Of a stretch of 64,000 bases of DNA, positions 57,214 through 64,000 are shown piece by piece. Positions within the stretch are counted from its first letter, which is position 1, and each line of letters starts with the position of its first letter. Origin of the DNA: JBFWMG01 sp050251715 (GTDB lineage Bacteria; Desulfobacterota; Desulfovibrionia; Desulfovibrionales; Desulfovibrionaceae); assembly GCA_050251715.1 (NCBI GenBank), contig JBFWMG010000013.1, forward strand, positions 30,734 to 94,733, in the 5' to 3' direction. The notes beneath the pieces were generated by a model. It saw only the letters and a program-made list of their open reading frames with translations. It was not told the origin of the DNA and ran no database searches. A program made the position numbers and the translations under genes.

Positions 57214-57834
57214 ATGGGATCGGTTCTGTGGATGGCGGCGGCGTATCTGATCGGCTCGGTACCGTTTGGGCTGGTGGTGGGCAAGACCCTGTGCGGCGTT
57301 GACCCGCGCACCACGGGCAGCCGGAACATAGGCGCCACCAACGTGGCGCGCACCTGCGGCACGGTGTACGGCGTGCTGGTGCTGGTGTGCGACGTGCTCA
57401 AGGGGCTTTTGCCCGTGGCGCTGGCCGCCTCCTCCTCCGACTCGGCCGTCTTTTTGAGCCTCACGGCCTTTGCGGCGGTGTGCGGCCACGTGTTCCCCAT
57501 TTTCCTGGGTTTCAAGGGCGGCAAGGCCGTGGCCACCACCATCGGCGTGTTCATTCCGCTCTGTTTCTGGCAGCTGGCCATGGCGTCGGCGGTGTGCGTG
57601 GCGCTCATCGCGGCGTCGGGGTTCGTGTCCGTGGGCTCGCTGGGCCTGGTCACGGCGCTGCCCATCCTGCTGCTGCTTTCGGGCCGTTTCGACGTGCTGG
57701 TCCTGGCCATCGCCATCATGCTGCTGGTCTACTGGCGGCATCGCGACAACATCATCCGCCTGGCGCGCGGCGAGGAAAAGCCGTGGCGCGGGGGCAAGTC
57801 GTCAGCGGACACAGCGCCCACTGACGCGGCTTAG
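57214..57834 (+). CDS. plsY: Glycerol-3-phosphate acyltransferase PlsY
   Basis: 206 residues with five hydrophobic segments and the PlsY motifs IGSVPFGLVVGK, GSRNIGATNVAR and GFKGGKAVAT. It transfers acyl from acyl phosphate to glycerol 3-phosphate at the membrane. It follows the RNase gene by 62 bp and precedes thrC by 19 bp, forming a + strand operon. Confidence 0.95.
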   Translation: MGSVLWMAAAYLIGSVPFGLVVGKTLCGVDPRTTGSRNIGATNVARTCGTVYGVLVLVCDVLKGLLPVALAASSSDSAVFLSLTAFAAVCGHVFPIFLGFKGGKAVATTIGVFIPLCFWQLAMASAVCVALIAASGFVSVGSLGLVTALPILLLLSGRFDVLVLAIAIMLLVYWRHRDNIIRLARGEEKPWRGGKSSADTAPTDAA

Positions 57835-57853
57835 TAACCACAAGGATCATCCC

Positions 57854-59302
57854 ATGACCAATTCCCCGTTTTCCGCCTATCGCGGCCGCCTGGAATATGT
57901 CTGCCTGGGCTGCGGCAAGCGCTTTGGCATCGACCAACTGCACTACACCTGCCCGGACTGCGGCGGCGTGTTCCTGCTCGAAAATACGGATTTCGACGTC
58001 CTGGAAAAAACCACGGGCGCGCAATGGCGCGAAATATTCGACACCCGCGCCGCCTCCCGGCGAGACGCCTATCGCGGCATCTTCCGCTACTACGAACTCA
58101 TGGCCCCGGTGCTGGAGGAACAGGACATCGTGTTCCTGGGCGAAGGCCACACCTCCACCATTGCCGCCAACCCGGCGCTGGCCAAGACCGTGGGCATCCC
58201 CTTTGCCTACAAGAACGACGGCCAGAACCCCAGCGCGTCCTTCAAGGACCGGGGCATGGCCTGCGCCTTCAGCTTCCTCAAATCCCTGATCCGCGCCAAC
58301 GACTGGGACCAGATCCTGACCGTGTGCGCGTCCACGGGCGACACGTCGGCCGCCGCCGCGCTCTACGCCGCCTATGTGGGCGGGGCCATCAAGTCCGTGG
58401 TCATCCTGCCCCAGGGCAAGGTCACCCCGCAGCAGCTGGCCCAACCCCTGGGCAGCGGCGCGGTGGTGCTCGAAGTGCCCGGCGTGTTCGACGACTGCAT
58501 GAAGGTGGTCGAACACCTGGCCGACAACTACCGCGTGGCGCTGCTCAACTCCAAGAACGCCTGGCGCATCCTGGGCCAGGAGTCCTACGCCTTCGAGGTC
58601 GCCCAGTGGTACGGCTGGGATCTGGCCGGAAAATGCGTGTTCGTGCCCATTGGCAACGCGGGCAACATCACCGCGATCATGGGCGGCTTCCTCAAGCTGC
58701 ACGCGCTCGGCATCATTGGCGAACTGCCCCGCGTCTTCGGCGTGCAGTCGCACCACGCGGACCCGGTCTACCGCTACTACAGCGTGGACGACCCGGCGGC
58801 GCGCCAGTACAAGGCCGTGCCCGTCACGCCCAGCGTGGCCCAGGCGGCCATGATCGGCAACCCGGTCTCCTTCCCCCGCGTCAAATACTTTGCCGACCGC
58901 TACGAGGCCGTTGCGGGCGCGGGCAGCTTCCAGGTCTTGCAGGTCACCGAGCAGGCCATCATGGACGCCATGCTCACGGCCAACCGCCATGGCCACATCG
59001 CCTGCACCCAGGGCGGCGAGTGCCTGGCGGGCCTTATCCGCGCCAAGGAGCTGGGGCTGGTGTCTCCGGACGAATTCGCGGTGCTGGACGCCACGGCGCA
59101 CAGCCTCAAGTTCATCGGATTCCAGGACATGTACTTTTCCGACACCTTCCCTGCGGACTATGGCGTGACGCCGCGCCAGGAGCTGCAAAACGCCCCGCGT
59201 TTGGTCATCGACGCGGCGGAAAAGGCGCGGCTCGATCCCGCCGCCTACACCCTGGCCGCCGCCAACAACGTGGCCGAAGTGCTGGGGCTGGAAACCCGGT
59301 AG
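57854..59302 (+). CDS. thrC: Threonine synthase
   Basis: 482 residues. An N-terminal zinc ribbon (CLGCGKRF, CPDCGGVF) precedes a fold-type II PLP domain: NPSASFKDRGMACAFSFL near residue 130 holds the PLP lysine, and CASTGDTSAAAALYAA near 160 follows. It converts O-phosphohomoserine to threonine. AAGGATCA precedes the ATG. Confidence 0.93.
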   Translation: MTNSPFSAYRGRLEYVCLGCGKRFGIDQLHYTCPDCGGVFLLENTDFDVLEKTTGAQWREIFDTRAASRRDAYRGIFRYYELMAPVLEEQDIVFLGEGHTSTIAANPALAKTVGIPFAYKNDGQNPSASFKDRGMACAFSFLKSLIRANDWDQILTVCASTGDTSAAAALYAAYVGGAIKSVVILPQGKVTPQQLAQPLGSGAVVLEVPGVFDDCMKVVEHLADNYRVALLNSKNAWRILGQESYAFEVAQWYGWDLAGKCVFVPIGNAGNITAIMGGFLKLHALGIIGELPRVFGVQSHHADPVYRYYSVDDPAARQYKAVPVTPSVAQAAMIGNPVSFPRVKYFADRYEAVAGAGSFQVLQVTEQAIMDAMLTANRHGHIACTQGGECLAGLIRAKELGLVSPDEFAVLDATAHSLKFIGFQDMYFSDTFPADYGVTPRQELQNAPRLVIDAAEKARLDPAAYTLAAANNVAEVLGLETR

Positions 59303-59315
59303 GCGGCTGGCGCGG

Positions 59316-59675
59316 GTGGCCTCCATTGACCGCATACGGGCGCGCTGGGGCAGTCCTTGGCTGCTGCTGGCGCGCCTTGTCTTTTTCCACGCCATCCTCA
59401 TCGGGGTGTGGGAGCACAAGGCGTGGCTCATGGTGGGCGGCGTCGTGGGCGTTGCCGCCACGTTCTTCTGCCCCAAGGGCAAAGGCGAGGCCGATCCGCC
59501 GCCCCCCGTGTGGTCCCCGGGCACGCGGCGGCTGGTCATCGCCATCCGCATCTGCCTGGCCTGCGTGCTGGCGTGGGGCTTGTGGACGCACAACCGCATC
59601 GGCTCGGCCATCTCCATCACCGGACTCGTCATCATCCTTTCGCTGCGCCTGCGGGCGCGCCGCCGCGCCGGATAA
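59316..59675 (+). CDS. Small membrane protein, function unknown
   Basis: 119 residues from a GTG start, with about four hydrophobic segments (within 15-35, 37-52, 73-90, 95-110). It lies between thrC and tlyA with 13-bp and 3-bp gaps, so it is part of the same transcript. No family is recognised. Confidence 0.7.
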   Translation: MASIDRIRARWGSPWLLLARLVFFHAILIGVWEHKAWLMVGGVVGVAATFFCPKGKGEADPPPPVWSPGTRRLVIAIRICLACVLAWGLWTHNRIGSAISITGLVIILSLRLRARRRAG

Positions 59676-59678
59676 GCC

Positions 59679-60422
59679 ATGGCCAAGGTACGCGCCGATC
59701 AGTTGCTCGTGGACTGCGGTCTGGCCGACAGCCGCGAGCGGGCCAAGCGGCTCATCATGGCCGGACAGGTGTATCTGCTGCGCAACGGGCAAAAGGAGCC
59801 GGTGGCCAAGCCGGGCCAGCCACTTCCCCCTGACGCCGAGCTGACCCTCAAGGAGGGCGAGCGGTTCGTGAGCCGGGGCGGCTATAAGCTGCTGACGGCG
59901 ATAGACACGTTCGGCCTCGACGTGGCGGGCAAGGTGTGCCTGGACGCGGGCGCGTCAACGGGCGGCTTTACGGATTGTCTGCTGCAACACGGCGCAACGC
60001 GGGTGTATGCCGTGGACGTGGGCTATGGGCAGCTGCACCCGAAGATGCGCGACGATGCGCGGGTGGTGGTGCACGAGCGCTGCAACCTGCGCCACGCCGC
60101 GCCGGACCTCATCCCCGAGCCGGTGGACCTGGTGGTCGCCGACGTCTCCTTCATCTCCCTGACCATGATCCTGGAACCCTGCATGCAGTGGCTCCGCCCC
60201 GGCGGCGCGGTGGCCGCGCTGGTCAAGCCGCAATTCGAGCTGGGCGCGGGCCGCACGGACAAGGGCGTGGTCCGTGACGAGGCCGACCAGCAGGAGGCGG
60301 TGGCCAAGGTACGGCGCTTCGCCGAAGAGACGCTGGGCCTGGTCTTCAAGGGCTGCGTCCCGTCCAAGATCAAGGGACCGAAGGGGAATCAGGAGTATAT
60401 GTTGTATATGGTGCGGGGATAA
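59679..60422 (+). CDS. tlyA: TlyA-family rRNA 2'-O-methyltransferase
   Basis: 247 residues. An N-terminal S4 RNA-binding domain (VRADQLLVDCGLADSRERAK) is followed by an FtsJ-like methyltransferase (LDAGASTGGFTDCLLQHGA near 85; VKPQFELG near 185). TlyA proteins methylate 2'-O of ribose in 16S and 23S rRNA; some relatives are called haemolysins. It is the last gene of the + strand run. Confidence 0.9.
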   Translation: MAKVRADQLLVDCGLADSRERAKRLIMAGQVYLLRNGQKEPVAKPGQPLPPDAELTLKEGERFVSRGGYKLLTAIDTFGLDVAGKVCLDAGASTGGFTDCLLQHGATRVYAVDVGYGQLHPKMRDDARVVVHERCNLRHAAPDLIPEPVDLVVADVSFISLTMILEPCMQWLRPGGAVAALVKPQFELGAGRTDKGVVRDEADQQEAVAKVRRFAEETLGLVFKGCVPSKIKGPKGNQEYMLYMVRG

Positions 60423-60465
60423 TGTGCACAGGTAGTTGACGCTGTTTTCCAAGCTGAATACTTGA

Positions 60466-61014
60466 ATGAGGCCAATCTTGAGCAAGAGTGATGACGAGAA
60501 ACGGAATATTGAGAGGACGTCCGCTGAGGCGTTTATAATCCTTTACAATAATATTAAAGGGACTGATTATTTAATTGAAGCACATTCAGATAATCCTGAT
60601 TTTGTATGCAGAAGCATTAATGGTGATATTTTAAGGTTCGATGTGACTCTGACTGAAGATGCTGATCGTGATATCCAAGCATGTCTTGGTAGGTCAGATC
60701 ATCGAGGTGTTGAAGCTACGCGTCGACGGCTTAAAGAGGGAAGATATCAAGCTAGTTGTCTTTCTGGAAATGTCCTTGCGCAACTTTCCAACGCAATTCA
60801 AAAGAAGCGTTATAAAGACTATGGAAGAAATTGTGCGCTTCTTGTGCGGGCGGTTCCGGGTGTTCCGTGGGATTGGGAGCTCGTTCTTGATGAGGATTTT
60901 CGTAATAGAATCTCTCCGTTTGCTGCACCATACTCAAAAGGGATTTGGCTTTTAAGCGGCGATAAGCAAACTCTTTACTGCGTGTATCCTGAAACAGCAG
61001 ACTCTTCCGAATAA
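60466..61014 (+). CDS. Hypothetical protein with possible PD-(D/E)XK-like core
   Basis: 182 residues in visibly AT-richer DNA than its neighbours, which suggests recent acquisition. The stretch DYLIEAHSDNPDFVCRSING, then DILRFDVTLTEDADRD, resembles the pattern of nuclease-like proteins in which a glutamate, a PDF motif and a beta strand ending in E/D-V-T occur in order. The last catalytic lysine is not evident. No clear ribosome binding site precedes the ATG; a TTG four codons on is an alternative. Next to it is a Fic gene. Confidence 0.6.
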   Translation: MRPILSKSDDEKRNIERTSAEAFIILYNNIKGTDYLIEAHSDNPDFVCRSINGDILRFDVTLTEDADRDIQACLGRSDHRGVEATRRRLKEGRYQASCLSGNVLAQLSNAIQKKRYKDYGRNCALLVRAVPGVPWDWELVLDEDFRNRISPFAAPYSKGIWLLSGDKQTLYCVYPETADSSE

Positions 61015-61123
61015 TTTGCTAAAAGATTGGGACGATCTCGGGAGGCAAATACTCCGGGGATGATTGAGTATGCGTCCGAGTTGGTGGTGTAAGTAGGGCG
61101 AACTGTGGTCTTCACGAGGGCTA

Positions 61124-62404
61124 TCAGCTTGGCTCGCCTTCGGTCAACTGCGCCGCATACTCCCTACCGATGACCGACGGCTCATACAACTCCGGAAAAT
61201 AGTAGGGCAGCGCATCCGGCGGCAGGGCGACCTGGAGCGGGGCGCGTTGGGTTGTTGCGGTGACGAGGCCTGCGGCCTCCAGTTGGCGCACGATGCGGCG
61301 GTAGCCGGAATCGCTGGCGTTGCAGATGGCCGGACCTTCGCTACGGTCGATGGCGCCGCGCATGAACAGGGCGCGCAACAGGCGCGATGCCTTGGGGTGC
61401 AGGGCGGCCTGCCTGCCCCGCGAGCGTGTTTCCACATACCACTCGATGCGCTGCTCAATCTCCTCCAGCCGCAACAGCCGGTCCATGAAATGAATCTGGT
61501 CCAGGCAAATCCCCAGAAAAAAATCACAGAAATCGGCCAGTAATTCGCTTTGCTGCGTCTCGCCGGGCTGGTCGTCCCTGGGCGCAGGATCCACAGAGAA
61601 CAGGTTGACCATGTACTCGTTCTTGGCCCGCGACAGGCCGCGCGACAACGACCAGAGGTTGGCCGTGTTGATGTGGCATCGGGCCATGAACAGGCCGGAA
61701 TACAGGCGGCTGACCCGCCCGTTGCCGTCGCGGAACGGATGCAGCCAGGTCAGACGATGGTGGGCCGCCGCCATGGCGATGAGCCGCTCGTCTCCATGAA
61801 ATGCACCAGGATCATACGCCAGGGCAAAGACGTCCATGGCATCCCGCACATCCGCCACGGCAGGGCCGATGGGTTCCCTGTTCAAGCCCACGCTTACAGG
61901 CGTGTCGCGCAACGTGCCGGGTTGCACCAAATGCGCTGAAAAACCACCCTCGCCGTGCGTGAAAAGATGTTCTGGCGGCAAATGGCTATAAAATGTCCGG
62001 TGCACGTCGCAAAGAAACGCGGCATCAGACACATTGCTGCCAGGCGTCGCGTGGACGCGCGCCATCATCTCCTTTTCGGTGCGCACATGGGCGGCGCAGA
62101 GCTCCTGGGCGTAACGACGCTCGTCGCCACCCGTAAAGGCACGCGCCAGCGCGCTCACGATCTCGGGGATGGTGGTCTTGTGCCCCTCGATGAGGTTGGA
62201 ATAGTAGCTGTTGATAAGCCGCAGATGATCGCCCAGCACCAACGCCGTGGCCGGGGCCACGCGCCCCTCCAACCGGGCCGAGGCGTCAATGACCTCCTGC
62301 GCCCTGTCCTTGAGCGGGCCGAGGTGTCTTTGGCCGGGCAGGATGGGGCCGCACAGGAAATTAGTGTTGTTTCTTGGCTGTTTCTGTGGCTGTTTTTTGC
62401 TCAT
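61124..62404 (-). CDS. Fic-domain protein, class II (self-inhibited)
   Basis: 426 residues. The Fic motif is complete, HPFRDGNGR at 222-230. An N-terminal inhibitory helix is present, with S69-N-L-I-E73-G matching the (S/T)xxxE(G/N) rule, which marks class II. The C-terminal part has a winged-helix-like segment (SDSGYRRIVRQLEAAGLV). Such enzymes transfer AMP to protein side chains; the target is unknown. The start codon lies only 6 bp after the -10 box of a good promoter. The N terminus contains a KQPQKQP stretch that also exists as a copy upstream. Confidence 0.9.
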   Translation of the reverse strand: MSKKQPQKQPRNNTNFLCGPILPGQRHLGPLKDRAQEVIDASARLEGRVAPATALVLGDHLRLINSYYSNLIEGHKTTIPEIVSALARAFTGGDERRYAQELCAAHVRTEKEMMARVHATPGSNVSDAAFLCDVHRTFYSHLPPEHLFTHGEGGFSAHLVQPGTLRDTPVSVGLNREPIGPAVADVRDAMDVFALAYDPGAFHGDERLIAMAAAHHRLTWLHPFRDGNGRVSRLYSGLFMARCHINTANLWSLSRGLSRAKNEYMVNLFSVDPAPRDDQPGETQQSELLADFCDFFLGICLDQIHFMDRLLRLEEIEQRIEWYVETRSRGRQAALHPKASRLLRALFMRGAIDRSEGPAICNASDSGYRRIVRQLEAAGLVTATTQRAPLQVALPPDALPYYFPELYEPSVIGREYAAQLTEGEPS

Positions 62405-62484
62405 GACAACACATTAAACAAAAAGAGTTTTTTGTCAACTTGCCATGATTTTTTGAGCGTATTTGGCTGTTTCTGTGGCTGTTT
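62374..62484. repeat. 22-bp direct repeat at the fic 5' end
   Basis: The same 22 bases (core GGCTGTTTCTGTGGCTGT) occur at 62374-62395, inside the fic coding start, and at 62463-62484, upstream of its promoter. They are 89 bp apart and identical. Confidence 0.88.
62411..62438 (-). promoter_or_regulatory. Sigma70-type promoter of fic
   Basis: On the - strand TTGACA (62433-62438) and TAATGT (62411-62416) are 16 bp apart. The -10 box ends 6 bp before the ATG, so the transcript would start at or near the start codon and be leaderless. TGACAA and TTGTCA form an inverted repeat across the promoter. Confidence 0.65.
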
Positions 62485-62516
62485 GTTCGGGTTGGTGTGG
62501 CTCGTGTGGAGATGGT

Positions 62517-63536
62517 TCACGCCACAGGCAGAAAATCCCGCCCCAGCGCATAGCCGCGTGATTCGAGAAAGGCGCGGATGTCCGCGTCTGCGCCGTGGTT
62601 GGCCACGTAGGGGAGGGCGAAGCATGAGCCTGCGGGGGGCATGGAGGCGCGGTCGATGACGGGTTTGCCGTTCACCGTGTTGCCCACCTTCTTGGGGTCG
62701 ATGTCCACGTAGGCGGTGATGGCGATGCCGTGCGTCTCCAAAAGGTCGGCGCGCCTGCGCGTGGTGCGGCCCGCGCCCATGACCAGGACATGGGGGTGGT
62801 GCGGGTTGTGCCGGGCGAGCCAGCGGGCGAGCCAGCGCGTCTTCACCTCGTAGAATTTCGTGGTGTCATAGCGCGGGTCCGTGCGCGACAACCGGTTCGG
62901 CGGGTCGTTCCACACCAGCAGCTCCCGGTCCACCTTGGCCATGCGCACCCCCGCGTCGAGCCAGCGCAGCCACAGCTCATAGTCCTCGGGGAACGGGCCG
63001 TCGCGGTATGCGCCATGGGCATTGGCCACGGTTGCGCGGAAGCAGACCGAGGGATGGGCAAAGGGCGATTCGCGGAACCGCCCCAGGCTGATCTGGTCGT
63101 GGTCGAGGAGCGTGTTGGTCCAGTCCACATAGCGGGCGTAGCCGCCGAACCGGGCGCGGTCGCCGCCAAAGGCCACGCGGCAGGCCACAAGGCCCACGTC
63201 CGGGTGCGCGTCCAGAAAATCCGCCTGAACGGCCAGCCGTTCGGGCAGGCACAGGTCGTCGGCATCCATGCGCGCCACGTAGGGCGCGCGGCAGTGCGCA
63301 AGCCCCGCGTTGAGCGCGGCCACGATGCCCCCATGCGCCACGCCCACGGGCCGCACCCGCGCATCGCGCCGGGCATAGGCCGCCATGATGTCCCGCGTCG
63401 CGTCTGTGGATCCGTCGTCCACGGCCACGATTTCGCAGTCCGCGAGCGTCTGCACCAGCAGGGAGTCGAGGGTGGCGGCAAGGGTGGCCGCCGCGTTGTA
63501 GGCGGGCATGAGCACGCTGACTCTGGGCGTTGTCAT
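62517..63536 (-). CDS. Family 2 glycosyltransferase with extra C-terminal domain
   Basis: 339 residues. The GT-A domain has SVLMPAYNAAATLAATLDSL at the N terminus, VAVDDGSTDATRD near 38 and the metal-binding ARMDADDLC near 90. From about residue 250 a second domain begins (HVLVMGAGRTTRRRADLLET, then AYVDIDPKKVGNTVNGKPV), like a small Rossmann fold. The substrate is unknown. Surface glycan assembly is likely from the family. It lies upstream of fic on the same strand. Confidence 0.87.
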   Translation of the reverse strand: MTTPRVSVLMPAYNAAATLAATLDSLLVQTLADCEIVAVDDGSTDATRDIMAAYARRDARVRPVGVAHGGIVAALNAGLAHCRAPYVARMDADDLCLPERLAVQADFLDAHPDVGLVACRVAFGGDRARFGGYARYVDWTNTLLDHDQISLGRFRESPFAHPSVCFRATVANAHGAYRDGPFPEDYELWLRWLDAGVRMAKVDRELLVWNDPPNRLSRTDPRYDTTKFYEVKTRWLARWLARHNPHHPHVLVMGAGRTTRRRADLLETHGIAITAYVDIDPKKVGNTVNGKPVIDRASMPPAGSCFALPYVANHGADADIRAFLESRGYALGRDFLPVA

Positions 63537-64000
63537 GGCGCGTTCCTTTCCATCGTTCTCACATCATTATTCGATTCCCAGCACAACACGTGCCGGGCCT
63601 GCGTGATGGTTCGGGCGTCATCCCTGCCAGCTCCGGCGCAGGGGGCCGCTTTCCCCTGGCGATGCTTCCCGCTGCCGCCATCATGCCTTACACCCAGGGT
63701 ATTATGTGAAAACGGCAACTGACCGCCCGCCCCACGGCAACAAAAAAGCGGCTCCCGCCGCCCCTATTCCGCCTCTTCGCATCCGCCATCCGCTTCACCG
63801 CCCCAACGCGCTACGCCTTTCAATCCAGTTTCGCCCCGCCATCCGCTTCATCCGTCTTGACGCTTACGTCTTTCAAACTAATTCCCGCCCTATCAACGCC
63901 TCCATCACCCCAACCCGCAGTTTTGGGGAAAGAGATGAGAGGGGGAAGGGGGGGGCTGGGGGGACGGGGGAGAGTAGGGAAAACACCTTTTTCGCGTAGA
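63537..64000. other. Right end of window, no gene seen
   Basis: 464 bp. Short open frames exist but none has a start signal or recognisable product. The stretch 63740-63905 is pyrimidine-rich with recurring ATCCGC motifs. The second dispersed G-rich element begins at 63908. Confidence 0.5.
63908..64000 (+). repeat. Dispersed G-rich element, second copy (cut by window end)
   Basis: Shares CCCCAACCCGCAG plus TTTTGGGGAA with 25994, then a long G-run tract, then CCTTTTTCGCGTAGA at the very edge. It is about 77 bp shorter than the first copy and lacks the terminator hairpin found there. Confidence 0.6.

Noticed and set aside
62401..62625. A 74-codon - strand frame upstream of fic containing a second KQPQKQP stretch
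   Set aside because: It overlaps the glycosyltransferase 3' end, has no ribosome binding site and is best explained as a duplicated fic 5' fragment.
63706..63999. Partial gene running off the right edge
   Set aside because: No start signal, pyrimidine-repeat composition, and it overlaps the dispersed G-rich element.

Overview
The window looks like a high-GC chromosomal segment of a sulfate-reducing bacterium of the Desulfovibrionaceae. The clues are tetraheme cytochrome c3, a desulfoferrodoxin-rubredoxin-ROO operon, a haem-containing DcrA-type chemoreceptor, siroheme-dependent haem synthesis, futalosine-route menaquinone genes and a near-complete anaerobic (cbi) cobalamin pathway. From memory, gene order from dcrA/dfx/rub/roo to cycA/cbiH/cbiG/hemL and purA/purH resembles Desulfovibrio vulgaris. 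The species cannot be named from sequence alone.

Layout. 0.1-7.1 kb: oxygen handling (cydAB; dfx-rub-roo; DcrA-like chemoreceptor). 7.4-14.9 kb: purL, then quinone genes (polyprenyl diphosphate synthase, mqnB, menG/ubiE) around a nucleotide-sugar dehydrogenase and two small proteins. 15.2-22.4 kb: an acidic repeat protein, two tetraheme cytochromes, cbiH, cbiG, hemL and a siroheme decarboxylase subunit. 22.6-23.8 kb: gpsA and a small lipoprotein. 23.9-26.2 kb: an accessory AbiEi/AbiEii toxin-antitoxin pair with a striking operator-like array. 26.2-33.4 kb: mltG, ruvX, a fused FAD/Fe-S D-lactate dehydrogenase and an acyl-CoA synthetase. 33.7-40.6 kb: hybrid kinase, murJ, HD-GYP protein, small zinc ribbon. 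40.8-47.6 kb: yjbQ and a tightly packed cobalamin operon (cbiA, cbiC, FUSC membrane protein, cbiD, cbiET, cbiF). 47.9-60.4 kb: double-receiver regulator, holB, purA, mltF-like transglycosylase, AICAR transformylase, RNase II-like protein, plsY, thrC, tlyA. 60.5-63.5 kb: accessory genes (AT-richer nuclease-like protein, Fic protein, glycosyltransferase).

The genes connect around tetrapyrroles and redox. Glutamate semialdehyde from HemL feeds precorrin-2. One branch goes to cobalamin (Cbi proteins) and one to haem through siroheme (Ahb). Haem goes to the cytochromes c3, cytochrome bd and the chemoreceptor. Menaquinone genes supply the quinone for bd oxidase and the lactate dehydrogenase.

The least explained signal is non-coding. 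A 100-bp element with three stem-loops occurs once between rubredoxin and desulfoferrodoxin, and as a perfectly spaced inverted pair between purH and the RNase gene. Its copies show compensatory base-pair changes. A second dispersed G-rich element, three unrelated minisatellites and an AT-rich palindromic element also sit between genes. No tRNA, rRNA, CRISPR array or transposase was seen.
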